NCBI GenBank assembly: GCA_052324925.1 | Contig: JBQPRE010000002.1 | DNA length: 64,000 nucleotides | DNA from: Flavimobilis sp052324925 | GTDB lineage: Bacteria > Actinomycetota > Actinomycetes > Actinomycetales > Cellulomonadaceae | Direction: 5' to 3' (one strand) | In this document: piece by piece, positions 39,726-48,179 of the stretch | Layout of the letters: each line of letters begins with the position of its first letter | Position numbering within the stretch: position 1 is the stretch's first letter | The notes under the pieces: generated by a model | Database searches by the model: none | The model's input: only the letters and a program-made list of their open reading frames with translations | Told to the model about the DNA's origin: nothing | Made by a program: the position numbers and the translations under genes

Positions 39726-40058
39726 GTGAGTACCACCACGTCCTCGACCTTGCCCATCCGCATGTTGCACGACCGCGTCCTCGTGCGTCCTGAGAAGGAC
39801 GGCGCTGAGTCGCGCACGGCCGCGGGCCTCGTCATCCCGGTGACGGCTGTCGGTCCCAAGCGTCTGTCGTGGGGTGTCGTCGTCGCGGCGGGGGAGCACG
39901 TGCGGCAGGTCACGGTCGATGACCGCGTGCTCTATGACCCCGAGGACAAGCCTGAGGTCGAGCTCGGGGGCGAGTTCTTCGTGCTGCTGCGCGAACGTGA
40001 CGTGCATGCGGTCTCCCAGTCCGCTGCGGCCTCCGGCCCGACGGGCATGTATCTCTGA
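39726..40058 (+). CDS. GroES-family co-chaperonin paralogue
   Basis: The 110-residue protein has the GroES fold motifs LPIRMLHDRVLVRPE, AAGLVIPVTAV, SWGVVVAAGEHVRQVTVDDRVLYD and GGEFFVLLRERDVHAV. It lacks the usual mobile-loop sequence and has no groEL beside it, so it is an orphan paralogue rather than the partner of GroEL. GTG 39726 fits the -10 spacing. Confidence 0.85.
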   Translation: MSTTTSSTLPIRMLHDRVLVRPEKDGAESRTAAGLVIPVTAVGPKRLSWGVVVAAGEHVRQVTVDDRVLYDPEDKPEVELGGEFFVLLRERDVHAVSQSAAASGPTGMYL

Positions 40059-40306
40059 GCGACAGGTTCGGAGGCCGATCTTTGTCTGGTCGCGCCGATG
40101 CCAGCCGTTCGACCGTCTGCATCCCCTCGCTGGCCGTATCGCGCTGACCTGCGCACTTCACGGATCCCACCCCGCGCCGCCTCAAAGTGTCCGTCGCATT
40201 CACCCGTCGCCTCACCTCCGCTCCTGTTGTGAGAGACGTCGGACGATGTTCGACTGGTGACGGGGCTGTCGTCGTGACCGCCCGTCACCAGGCTGAGGAG
40301 GCGACA

Positions 40307-40672
40307 ATGGCAACCGGACGTGCATCTGCGCAGAGCAGGACGACGTCCCGCGTGCACAAGCCTCGTGGCCACCACGCGGTCTCAGCCGTGGGTCTTCCGG
40401 CGGGCGTGCCGCAGGGCGAGGGCGACTGCGGCGCAATCGACACCGCCGTCCCAGAGGACTCCGCGGTGGTGCGGCCTTCGGCACCCGGCGTGGCGCCCGC
40501 GGCAGAGCCCACCGATGACGAGCTGGACGCGCGTGCACGCGTCGTCCTGGGGTCGATGCCTGCGCTCGACGAGCTCCTGGCCGAGCGCGTCCCGTTGACG
40601 CTCATCGTTGACCTGGTGAGCCCGTTCGGGCCGGACAGCGAGCGCATCGCGCGCGACGAGCGCGACGCCTGA
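40307..40672 (+). CDS. Small hypothetical protein, disordered N-terminus
   Basis: The 121-residue product has ATG 40307 after GAGGAGGCGACA. The first 70 residues are Ala/Pro/Ser/Thr-rich; the C-terminal 50 (DDELDARARVVLGSMPALDE, LLAERVPLTLIVDLVSPFGP) look helical and conserved-like. No recognised family. It stands alone between GroES-like and tRNA-Lys genes. Confidence 0.6.
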   Translation: MATGRASAQSRTTSRVHKPRGHHAVSAVGLPAGVPQGEGDCGAIDTAVPEDSAVVRPSAPGVAPAAEPTDDELDARARVVLGSMPALDELLAERVPLTLIVDLVSPFGPDSERIARDERDA

Positions 40673-40777
40673 GAGGCGTGGTCAGCATCACGTCCGCGGA
40701 GGCCGATCTCGATTTCGTCACCGGGCTTCCTGGGTGCTAGTGTTTCATCTCGTTGCCACGGGAAACCGCAGGAACAT

Positions 40778-40850
<73 letters not shown>

Positions 40851-40857
40851 CAGATCG

Positions 40858-40881
40858 AACGGCACCCCGCGGGGTGCCGTT
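40858..40881 (+). terminator. tRNA-Lys terminator
   Basis: AACGGCACCCC-GC-GGGGTGCCGTT hairpin eight bases after the tRNA, followed by TCGTCGTTTC. Confidence 0.8.
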
Positions 40882-41114
40882 CGTCGTTTCCGGAGTCAAC
40901 AGCGAGTGACTGACGGGTCCGAGGTCCCGATTTCCACGGCTCTTCCGCTGATATCCATGACGTAGTGCTCGACCCCGACCGGGACGAGCTGACGGGCTCA
41001 CCGGGCCGGACTCACCGTCCGGGACGGCGTGACCCGCATCGTCGCCACCGTCCGCGGTCCGGCACGGGCCCGCCGGGGACGTGCTGGGTGCGGACCCACC
41101 GAGCGGAGAACCAC

Positions 41115-42683
41115 GTGCGTATCGGAGTCCCCAAGGAGTCCGCAGCTGATCAGCGGCTGGTCGCGGCCACGCCGCAGACCGTCGGCAAGCTTGTCGACCT
41201 CGGCTACGAGGTCGTCGTCGAGGAGGGCGCCGGGCTCGGTGCAAGCATCCCCGACGCCCTCTTCGAGGCAGCGGGTGCGTCGATCGTCGACACGGCCGGC
41301 GCCTGGGGTGCCGACGTCGTCGTGACGGTCGACGGCCCGGGCCTCGGCGATGTCGAGAGGCTCGTCGAGGGTGCGACGCTCGTCGGGCGCCTGGCACCCG
41401 ACGACACCCCTGAGCTGGTCGAGGCGCTGCGGGCACGCGGTGTGACTGCGCTCAACCTCATGTCGGTTCCGCGCATCTCTCGTGCGCAGGCGCTCGATGT
41501 CCTCTCGACCATGTCGAACGTCTCGGGCTACCGCGGGATCATCGAGGCCGCCGAGGCCTACGCGGGCATGTTCGGTGGTCAGGTGACCGCAGCGGGTTCG
41601 ACGCCGCCTGCGCGCGTCTTCGTCATCGGTGCGGGTGTGGCGGGCCTGGCGGCGCTCGGTGCTGCGGGTTCGCTCGGCGCGGAGGTTCGCGCGTACGACG
41701 TGCGTGCGGACGTTGCTGAGCAGATCGAGTCGATGGGCGCGACGTTCGTGCGGGTTGCGGCCGAGGCGCAGGAGAGCGCGGACGGCTACGCCAAGGAGCT
41801 CACGGCTGATCAGGAGGCTGCGACGGCGGCGGTGTACGCGGCTGAGTCGGCGGCTGCCGACGTCGTCGTGACGACCGCGCTCATCCGCGGCAAGGCTCCG
41901 ACGACGCTGACGGCGCAGATGGTTGCTGCGATGAAGCCCGGGTCGGTCATCGTCGACCTTGCGGCCTCGGGCGGCGGCAACTGCGAGCTCACGGTCCCGG
42001 GCGAGAAGATCGTCACCGACAACGGCGTGACGATCATCGGCTACACCGACCTGCCGGGCCGCATGCCCAAGCACACCTCGCAGCTGTACGGGACGAACAT
42101 CGTCAACCTCATGAAGCTGCTCACGCCGGGCAAGAACGGTCAGCTGGTCCTCGACCTCGATGACGTCGTGCAGCGTGGCATCACGGTGACGCAGGCCGGC
42201 GACATCCTCTGGCCGCCGCCGCCCGTCCAGGTGTCGGCCGCGCCCGCAGCCGCCCAGGCCCCCGCCGCTCCCGCCGCTCCCGCCGCGGCGGTCGTCGCCG
42301 ACGTCCCGGCTGCGCCCAGCGCGCCGAGGACGAAGAAGGGCGCGGGAACGGTCCTCGCAGGTGTGATCGCCGCGGCGCTCGTCGTCGCGGCCGTCGCGTT
42401 CTCGACGGCGACGTTCGCCTCTCACCTCACGGTCTTCGCGCTCGCGGTCGTCGTCGGCTTCTACGTCGTCACCGGCGTGACGCACTCGTTGCACACCCCG
42501 CTCATGGCGCAGACCAACGCGATCAGCGGCATCATCCTCGTCGGTTCGATCCTGCAAATCGGGTCCGACAACCTCGTCGTGACGATCCTCGCGGTCGTGG
42601 CTGCCACGTTCGCGTCGATCAACATCTTCGGCGGGTTCTCCGTCGCGAGCCGCATGCTCGCCATGTTCCAGAAGGAGGCCTGA
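41115..42683 (+). CDS. pntA: NAD(P) transhydrogenase subunit alpha, fused (PntAA-PntAB)
   Basis: The 522-residue protein has the alanine dehydrogenase/PNT domains (VRIGVPKESAADQRLVAATP, NLMSVPRISRAQALDVLS, VFVIGAGVAGLAALGAAGSLGAEV NAD Rossmann, DLPGRMPKHTSQLYGTNI), an Ala/Pro linker, then three to four membrane helices of the PntAB part (LAGVIAAALVVAAVAF..., VFALAVVVGFYVVTGV). It couples hydride transfer from NADH to NADP with proton translocation. GTG 41115 has GCGGAGAA upstream. Fused alpha subunits like this occur in E. coli and many actinobacteria. Confidence 0.95.
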   Translation: MRIGVPKESAADQRLVAATPQTVGKLVDLGYEVVVEEGAGLGASIPDALFEAAGASIVDTAGAWGADVVVTVDGPGLGDVERLVEGATLVGRLAPDDTPELVEALRARGVTALNLMSVPRISRAQALDVLSTMSNVSGYRGIIEAAEAYAGMFGGQVTAAGSTPPARVFVIGAGVAGLAALGAAGSLGAEVRAYDVRADVAEQIESMGATFVRVAAEAQESADGYAKELTADQEAATAAVYAAESAAADVVVTTALIRGKAPTTLTAQMVAAMKPGSVIVDLAASGGGNCELTVPGEKIVTDNGVTIIGYTDLPGRMPKHTSQLYGTNIVNLMKLLTPGKNGQLVLDLDDVVQRGITVTQAGDILWPPPPVQVSAAPAAAQAPAAPAAPAAAVVADVPAAPSAPRTKKGAGTVLAGVIAAALVVAAVAFSTATFASHLTVFALAVVVGFYVVTGVTHSLHTPLMAQTNAISGIILVGSILQIGSDNLVVTILAVVAATFASINIFGGFSVASRMLAMFQKEA

Positions 42684-42686
42684 GCC

Positions 42687-44078
42687 GTGGAGAACCTCAC
42701 TCAGCTCGTGTACGGCGTCTACCTCGTCGCCGGCATTCTCTTCGTCCTCTCGCTCGCGGGACTTTCGAAGCAGGAGACCTCGCGCGGCGGCAACCTCGCG
42801 GGCAAGGTCGGCATGGCGCTCGCGCTCGTCGCGACCGTCACGCTCGCCCTCATCGACTCCGAGCGCAACGCTGCCGTCACGGCAGGCCTCATCGCGCTCG
42901 CGCTCGGCGTCGGTGCGCTCGTCGGCACGTGGCAGGCGCGCAAGGTCGAGATGACGCAGATGCCAGAGATGATCGCGCTCCTGCACTCGTTCGTCGGTCT
43001 TGCTGCGGTCCTCGTCGGCTTCAACTCCTACCTCACGGACACCCACGGGGGAGCCGTCCACCTCGTCGAGGTCTTCCTCGGCGTCTTCATCGGCGCGATC
43101 ACCTTGACCGGCTCGCTCGTCGCCTTCGGCAAGCTCTCGGCCCGCATGAAGTCCTCGCCGCTCACGCTGCCCGGGCGCAACCTGCTCAACCTCGGCGCGA
43201 TCCTCGTCTCGCTCGGGCTCATGGCGTGGTTCATCGCGTCGCCGTCCATCTGGCCGCTCGCCGTCATGACGGTCATCGCTCTCGCTGTGGGCTGGCACCT
43301 GGTCGTCGCGATCGGCGGCGGCGACATGCCCGTCGTCGTCTCGATGCTCAACTCGTACTCGGGCTGGGCCGCAGCCGCCGCCGGCTTCATGCTCGGCAAC
43401 GATCTGCTCATCATCACGGGCGCGCTCGTGGGCTCCTCGGGTGCGATCCTCTCGTACATCATGTGCAAGGCCATGAACCGCTCGTTCGTCTCGGTGATCC
43501 TGGGCGGCTTCGGAGCGGCCGAGGGCGGTTCGCCGCAGGGCGCGGTCATCGAGGGCGAGCACCACGAGACGAGCGCGTCGGACGTTGCCGCGCTGCTCAA
43601 GGGTGCCAAGCGGGTGCTCATCACACCGGGCTACGGCATGGCCGTCGCCAAGGCCCAGTACCCCGTCGCGGAGCTCACCTCGCGTCTGCGTGCGCAGGGG
43701 ATCGACGTGCGCTTCGGCGTGCACCCTGTCGCGGGACGTCTGCCGGGCCACATGAACGTGCTGCTCGCCGAGGCCAAGGTTCCTTACGACATCGTCGAGG
43801 AGCTCGAGGAGGTCAACGCGAAGCTGCCGCGCACCGACGTCGTGCTCGTCATCGGTGCGAACGACACGGTCAACCCCGCGGCCGAGGACGACCCGGGGTC
43901 GCCCATCGCGGGCATGCCCGTGCTGCAGGTGTGGAACGCCGAGAAGGTCGTCGTGTTCAAGCGCTCGATGGCGGTCGGCTACGCGGGTGTGCAGAACCCG
44001 CTGTTCTTCAAGGACAACACCCAGATGCTCTTCGGGGACGCCAAGGAGCGTGTCGAGGACATCGTCAAGGCGCTCTGA
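42687..44078 (+). CDS. pntB: NAD(P) transhydrogenase subunit beta
   Basis: The 463-residue protein has about eight membrane helices and the signature GGGDMPVVVSMLNSYSGWAA, then the soluble NADP-binding dIII domain (VLITPGYGMAVAKAQYPVAE, RFGVHPVAGRLPGHMNVLLA, VVLVIGANDTVNPAAEDDPG). It forms the membrane enzyme with PntA, three bases upstream. Confidence 0.96.
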   Translation: MENLTQLVYGVYLVAGILFVLSLAGLSKQETSRGGNLAGKVGMALALVATVTLALIDSERNAAVTAGLIALALGVGALVGTWQARKVEMTQMPEMIALLHSFVGLAAVLVGFNSYLTDTHGGAVHLVEVFLGVFIGAITLTGSLVAFGKLSARMKSSPLTLPGRNLLNLGAILVSLGLMAWFIASPSIWPLAVMTVIALAVGWHLVVAIGGGDMPVVVSMLNSYSGWAAAAAGFMLGNDLLIITGALVGSSGAILSYIMCKAMNRSFVSVILGGFGAAEGGSPQGAVIEGEHHETSASDVAALLKGAKRVLITPGYGMAVAKAQYPVAELTSRLRAQGIDVRFGVHPVAGRLPGHMNVLLAEAKVPYDIVEELEEVNAKLPRTDVVLVIGANDTVNPAAEDDPGSPIAGMPVLQVWNAEKVVVFKRSMAVGYAGVQNPLFFKDNTQMLFGDAKERVEDIVKAL

Positions 44079-44093
44079 GCAGTCCGACGCCCA

Positions 44094-44135
44094 GCACGCG
44101 AGCGCGGCGCCCCTCGGGGCGTCGCGCTCGCGTGC
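44094..44135 (+). terminator. pntAB terminator
   Basis: A 20-bp stem (44094-44113 with 44116-44135, one mismatch) centred on GCCCC-TC-GGGGC, 16 bases after pntB. Confidence 0.75.
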
Positions 44136-44159
44136 GTCGGCGACGCGCACGGCCTCGCC

Positions 44160-44165
44160 TACGCT
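44160..44165 (+). promoter_or_regulatory. -10 box for trmB
   Basis: TACGCT ends seven bases before ATG 44173. GGGAGG overlaps the spacer, so either a leaderless or a very short-leader mRNA is possible. Confidence 0.45.
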
Positions 44166-44172
44166 GGGAGGC

Positions 44173-44985
44173 ATGATGAGCACGACGCCCGACGCCGCCG
44201 ATGACCTCGTACCCGACGGGCTCCTCGCTGATGCTCCTCACGCAGGCGACGGCGAGGGTGTTGTCACGGAGCGCGGCACGTTCCGCGCCCACCCGGTGTC
44301 GTTCGTCCGCCGCTCGGGACGCCTGACCGACGGCCAGGCGAAGGCGCTCGAGCGCGCAGGTGCCCACTACCTTCTCGACCTTCCGCGTGACGTCGCGCGG
44401 ACGTCGGTCGATCCGGCGTGGCGGTTCGACGCCGCCGCGGTCTACGGGCGCTCCGCGCCCCTCGTCGTCGAGGTCGGCTCGGGAATGGGGGAGAACGCGG
44501 TCGCTGCGGCCGCGACTGACCCCTCGCGTGACGTGCTCGCGCTCGAGGTCTACCTTCCTGGGCTCGCCCAGACGATCCTCGGCGCTGAGCGTGACGGCGT
44601 GACGAACCTGCGTCTCGCGCAGGTCAATGCGCCGGAGCTCTTCGCGACCGCGATCGAGCCGGGCACGGTCGACGAGGTGTGGGTGTTCTTCCCGGACCCG
44701 TGGCACAAGACGCGTCACCACAAGCGCAGGCTCGTCCAGCCCTCGTTCTGCGACGCGGTCGCGCGTGTGCTGCGCCCCGGGGGCGTGTGGCGGGTTGCGA
44801 CGGACTGGGAGCCGTATGCGGACCACGTCCGAGAGGTGCTGCGCGGGCGGAGCGATCTCGTGCCGCTCGTCGCGGGGTCGGACGGAGTCGTCGACCGTGA
44901 TGAGGGCCGCGTCCTCACGACGTTCGAGGCCAAGGGCCTGCGTGCGGGACGCGCGGTGACGGATCTCGCGTACGTGCGCGCCTGA
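44173..44985 (+). CDS. trmB: tRNA (guanine-N7-)-methyltransferase TrmB
   Basis: The 270-residue SAM-dependent enzyme makes m7G46 in tRNA. Motifs are SFVRRSGRLTDGQAKALE, VVEVGSGMGENAVAAA (SAM site), LALEVYLPG and WVFFPDPWHKTRHHKRRLV (catalytic PDPW-K-RH-KRR). The N-terminal 40 residues are acidic and variable. Two adjacent ATG codons (44173, 44176) are possible; the first fits the -10 spacing, the second the SD. Confidence 0.95.
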   Translation: MMSTTPDAADDLVPDGLLADAPHAGDGEGVVTERGTFRAHPVSFVRRSGRLTDGQAKALERAGAHYLLDLPRDVARTSVDPAWRFDAAAVYGRSAPLVVEVGSGMGENAVAAAATDPSRDVLALEVYLPGLAQTILGAERDGVTNLRLAQVNAPELFATAIEPGTVDEVWVFFPDPWHKTRHHKRRLVQPSFCDAVARVLRPGGVWRVATDWEPYADHVREVLRGRSDLVPLVAGSDGVVDRDEGRVLTTFEAKGLRAGRAVTDLAYVRA

Positions 44986-45101
44986 GACTGCACGGCCACC
45001 GCGGAGGTCTTCGCATCGGCCCCGTGACCGGGTCCCTGCGCGCCGGGCGAGGGTCGCCCTCGTCACGGGTGGTGCAGCGGCGACCGTGCGCGTTCGGTCG
45101 C

Positions 45102-45107
45102 TAAACT
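45102..45107 (+). promoter_or_regulatory. -10 box for ATP-grasp gene, probably leaderless
   Basis: TAAACT ends seven bases before GTG 45115. Confidence 0.55.
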
Positions 45108-45114
45108 AGCGGGT

Positions 45115-46026
45115 GTGACGACGACGCGCATCGCCCTGGCCACCTGCAACTTCCACCCCGACCTCGCCGAGGACGACCAGCACCTCCAGCGGGCCCTGAC
45201 GGGCCTGGGCGTCGAGGCGGTCGCAGCGGTCTGGGACGACCCTGAGGTCGACTGGACGTCGTTCGATCTCGTCGTCGTGCGGTCCGTGTGGGACTGGTCG
45301 CAGCGACGCGACGAGTTCGTGGCATGGGCACGCAGCGTGCCGAACTTGCTCAACAGGTCCGAGGTCCTCGCGTGGAACACCGACAAGGCATATCTGCGCG
45401 AGCTGGACGCGGCTGGCATGCCGACGATCCCGACCATCTGGTTGACGCCCGAGCAGAAGCTCTCGTCGCGCGCGGTGCACACGCGTATGCCCGCGCACGG
45501 CGACTTCGTCATCAAGCCGACGATCTCCCGCGGCGCCCGTGACACGGGCCGCTACCAGGCGGGTGAGGCGACGAGCCGCGGGGTGGCGATCAAGCGCACG
45601 GTGCAGCTGCTCGCAGACGGCCGCGAGGTGATGATCCAGCGCTATCTCACGAGCGTCGACACGGCGGGTGAGGCTGCGCTCGTCTACATCGACGGCACGT
45701 TCTCGCACGCGGTGCGCAAGGGTGCGATGCTCCAGGGCCAGTTCCGCGGTGCCGCAGGCCTCTACAAGCAGGAGTCGATGGCGCTGCGCGAGGTGTCGGA
45801 GGCCGAGCGTGACCTCGCCGACCGCGCTGTTGCGTTTGCACGCGAGCGGCTGCAGGCGGACCACCCGGGCGAGGAGCTGCTCTACGCACGCGTCGACCTT
45901 GTCGAGGGTGATGACGGCACGCCGCTCGTCCTCGAGCTCGAGATCGTCGAGCCCACGCTGTTCCTCGCGTTCCGTGAGGGCGCGGCAGAGGAGTTCGCGC
46001 GGGCGATCCTCGCGCGTATCGCCTGA
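45115..46026 (+). CDS. ATP-grasp domain protein
   Basis: The 303-residue protein has the pre-grasp start RIALATCNFHPDLAEDDQHL, VVVRSVWDWSQRRDEF, NTDKAYLRELDAAGMPTIPT, FVIKPTISRGARDTGRY (ATP-binding Lys) and YARVDLVEGDDGTPLVLELEIVEPTLF (metal-binding acids E-x-E-x-x-EP). It would join a carboxylate to an amine or similar with acyl phosphate chemistry; the substrate is unknown. It is monocistronic with its own promoter and terminator. Confidence 0.88.
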   Translation: MTTTRIALATCNFHPDLAEDDQHLQRALTGLGVEAVAAVWDDPEVDWTSFDLVVVRSVWDWSQRRDEFVAWARSVPNLLNRSEVLAWNTDKAYLRELDAAGMPTIPTIWLTPEQKLSSRAVHTRMPAHGDFVIKPTISRGARDTGRYQAGEATSRGVAIKRTVQLLADGREVMIQRYLTSVDTAGEAALVYIDGTFSHAVRKGAMLQGQFRGAAGLYKQESMALREVSEAERDLADRAVAFARERLQADHPGEELLYARVDLVEGDDGTPLVLELEIVEPTLFLAFREGAAEEFARAILARIA

Positions 46027-46040
46027 TCCGCCACTCTCGT

Positions 46041-46083
46041 CGAAAGCCGATCCGGACACCTCTGGTGCACGGATCGGCTTTCG
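46041..46083 (+). terminator. Terminator after ATP-grasp gene
   Basis: CGAAAGCCGATCCG (46041-46054) and its exact complement (46070-46083), a 14-bp stem with a 15-base loop. Confidence 0.75.
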
Positions 46084-46138
46084 CGTCTCGGGGACGTCTC
46101 CACAGGTGAGACGTGGTGCGTCTTCTTCCGTTTTCAGC

Positions 46139-46166
46139 GTGACGCAGGTCACCGCCGGGCTACCCT
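46139..46166 (+). promoter_or_regulatory. Candidate promoter and small dyad before trpB2
   Basis: TACCCT (46161-46166) is a plausible -10. GTGAC-gcag-GTCAC (46139-46152) lies where the -35 would be and could be an operator. Confidence 0.35.
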
Positions 46167-46195
46167 GCGTGCAAGGTCGACGTCAAAGGAGAACC

Positions 46196-47497
46196 ATGAC
46201 CACGCAGCCCGCACCGAGCCCGCGGCTTGAGCCGCTCGGAACCGTCGTCCCCTCGAGCGTCCCGACGCACTGGTACAACCTCGCCGCGGACCTCCCCGAG
46301 CCCGTGCCCCCGCACCTGCACCCGGGCACGCGCGAGCCGCTCACCCCGCCCGACCTGGCGCCGCTGTTCCCCATGGCGCTCATCGAGCAAGAGGTCACGA
46401 CCGAGCGGTACGTCGAGATCCCGCAGAAGGTGCGTGAGATCTACGCGCTGTGGCGTCCCTCGCCGCTCATCAGGGCACGTGCGCTCGAGAAAGAGCTCGG
46501 GACGCCCGCCCGCATCTACTACAAGTACGAGGGCGTCTCGCCCGTCGGCTCGCACAAGCCGAACACGGCGGTCCCGCAGGCGTACTACAACGCGCTCGAG
46601 GGCATCACGCGGCTGACGACCGAGACGGGTGCCGGCCAGTGGGGTGCGTCGCTGTCGTTCGCGGCCGCGCTGCTCGGCCTCACGTGCGAGGTCTGGCAGG
46701 TGCGCGCGTCCTACGACTCCAAGCCCTACCGCCGCGCCCAGATGGAGGTCTACGGATCTGTCTGCCACTCCTCGCCGTCGGAGCTCACCGAGGCGGGTCG
46801 CGCGATCCTCGCGGAGATGCCGGACACGACGGGCTCGCTCGGCATGGCGATCTCCGAGGCCGTCGAGGCAGCGGTCAAGGACCCGGGCGCGCACTACGCG
46901 CTCGGCTCGGTCCTCAACCACGTCATGCTCCACCAGTCGGTCATCGGCCAGGAGGCGCTCGAGCAGATTGCCGAGGTCGAGGATCGGGTCGACATCGTCT
47001 TCGGCTGCGCGGGTGGCGGCTCGAACCTGGCGGGGCTGACCTTCCCGTTCCTCGGCAAGAACCTGCGCGAGGGCACCGAGACGCGGCTCGTCGCGTGCGA
47101 GCCGGCCGCGTGCCCCTCGCTCACGCAGGGGGAGTACCGCTACGACTTCGGTGACGTCGCGGGGCTCACGCCGCTCATGAAGATGCACACCCTCGGCAAG
47201 GACTTCGTCCCGCCTGCGATCCACGCCGGCGGACTGCGCTACCACGGCATGAGCCCGATGGTCTCGCACGCGGTCAACCTCGGCCTCATGGACGCGATCG
47301 CGATCGAGCAGGACGACGCGTTCGCGGCGGGTCTGCTGTTCGCGCGGACCGAGGGCATCATCCCGGCACCCGAGTCGACCCACGGTGTCGCGGGCGCGAT
47401 CGCGCACGCGCGTGCCGCGACGACGGACGAGGTCATCGTCATCGGCCTCTCGGGCAACGGCGTCCTCGACCTGCCGTCCTACGCGAGCTACGTCTAG
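46196..47497 (+). CDS. TrpB2-type tryptophan synthase beta-like PLP enzyme
   Basis: The 433-residue fold-type II PLP enzyme of the TrpB2 group has the N-terminal extension THWYNLAADLPEPVPPHLHP typical of that group, RPSPLIRARALEKELGTPAR, KYEGVSPVGSHKPNTAV (PLP Lys in SHKPN), TGAGQWG, GCAGGGSNLAG (phosphate loop) and ESTHGVAGAI. TrpB2 enzymes make Trp from indole and serine without TrpA, or recycle indole. There is no trpA nearby. ATG 46196 has AAAGGAG upstream. Confidence 0.92.
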   Translation: MTTQPAPSPRLEPLGTVVPSSVPTHWYNLAADLPEPVPPHLHPGTREPLTPPDLAPLFPMALIEQEVTTERYVEIPQKVREIYALWRPSPLIRARALEKELGTPARIYYKYEGVSPVGSHKPNTAVPQAYYNALEGITRLTTETGAGQWGASLSFAAALLGLTCEVWQVRASYDSKPYRRAQMEVYGSVCHSSPSELTEAGRAILAEMPDTTGSLGMAISEAVEAAVKDPGAHYALGSVLNHVMLHQSVIGQEALEQIAEVEDRVDIVFGCAGGGSNLAGLTFPFLGKNLREGTETRLVACEPAACPSLTQGEYRYDFGDVAGLTPLMKMHTLGKDFVPPAIHAGGLRYHGMSPMVSHAVNLGLMDAIAIEQDDAFAAGLLFARTEGIIPAPESTHGVAGAIAHARAATTDEVIVIGLSGNGVLDLPSYASYV

Positions 47498-47520
47498 ACG
47501 CCCCCGCTCACTGAGCGTCT

Positions 47521-47549
47521 CCGTCGGGCGGGTCAGACCCGCCCGACGG
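47521..47549. terminator. Bidirectional terminator between trpB2 and acetyltransferase
   Basis: CCGTCGGGCGGGTC-A-GACCCGCCCGACGG lies between the convergent genes; the effective loop is TCAGA. Confidence 0.8.
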
Positions 47550-47559
47550 GGACCACGGG

Positions 47560-48135
47560 TCAGATCTCGCGGATGACGCGGGCCGGGCTGCCGACGGCGA
47601 CGACGTTCGCCGGCAGGTCCTTCGTCACGACGGACCCAGCGCCCACCACCGTGTTCTCGCCGATCGTCACGCCTGGGCACACGATGACGCCGCCGCCGAG
47701 CCACACGTTGTCGCCGATCGTGATCGGCAGCGCCGCTTCGAGCTTGTCGCGGCGCGGAGCGGGCTCGACCGGGTGAGTCGGGGTGAGGAGCTGAACGTTC
47801 GGGCCGATCTGGCAGTCGGCGCCGATCGTGATCGTCGCGACGTCGAGCGCCGTGAGGTTGTAGTTGATGAAGGTGCGCGGGCCGACGTGGATGTTCTCGC
47901 CGTAGTCGACGTAGAGCGGTGGCTTGATGTAGGCGCCTTCGCCGAGCGTGCCGAGTGCCCGCTCAAGAAGGGGGCGACCTTCCTCGCCCGCGGCCTCGGC
48001 ACGGTGGTACTCGGTCGTGAGGCGGAACGCCTCACGGGCGATGCGACCCGAGTCGGGATCGTCGGCGATGTAGAGGTCGCCTGCAAGCATGCGTTCGCGG
48101 TTGGTGCGGGTGTCGCCCGCGAAGTAGTCGGTCAT
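47560..48135 (-). CDS. Maltose/galactoside O-acetyltransferase family (LbH)
   Basis: The 191-residue protein has the Mac N-terminal domain (MTDYFAGDTRTNRERMLAGD, YIADDPDSGRIAREAF) and left-handed beta-helix hexapeptides (NIHVGPRTFINYNLTALD, ITIGADCQIGPNVQLLTPTHP with the catalytic His, VVGAGSVVTKDLPANVVAVG). It acetylates sugars with acetyl-CoA in the cytoplasm. ATG 48135 follows a well-placed -10. Confidence 0.93.
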   Translation of the reverse strand: MTDYFAGDTRTNRERMLAGDLYIADDPDSGRIAREAFRLTTEYHRAEAAGEEGRPLLERALGTLGEGAYIKPPLYVDYGENIHVGPRTFINYNLTALDVATITIGADCQIGPNVQLLTPTHPVEPAPRRDKLEAALPITIGDNVWLGGGVIVCPGVTIGENTVVGAGSVVTKDLPANVVAVGSPARVIREI

Positions 48136-48141
48136 GCGGCG

Positions 48142-48147
48142 AGGCTA
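48142..48147 (-). promoter_or_regulatory. -10 box for acetyltransferase gene, probably leaderless
   Basis: TAGCCT on the minus strand ends six bases before ATG 48135. Confidence 0.55.
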
Positions 48148-48179
48148 CCCGCGGCCTCGACGTCCGCCTACCGGCGGTG

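Noticed and set aside
40998..44183. 1061-codon minus-strand open frame over pntA/pntB
   Set aside because: The plus strand encodes an unmistakable transhydrogenase; the antisense translation is low-complexity.
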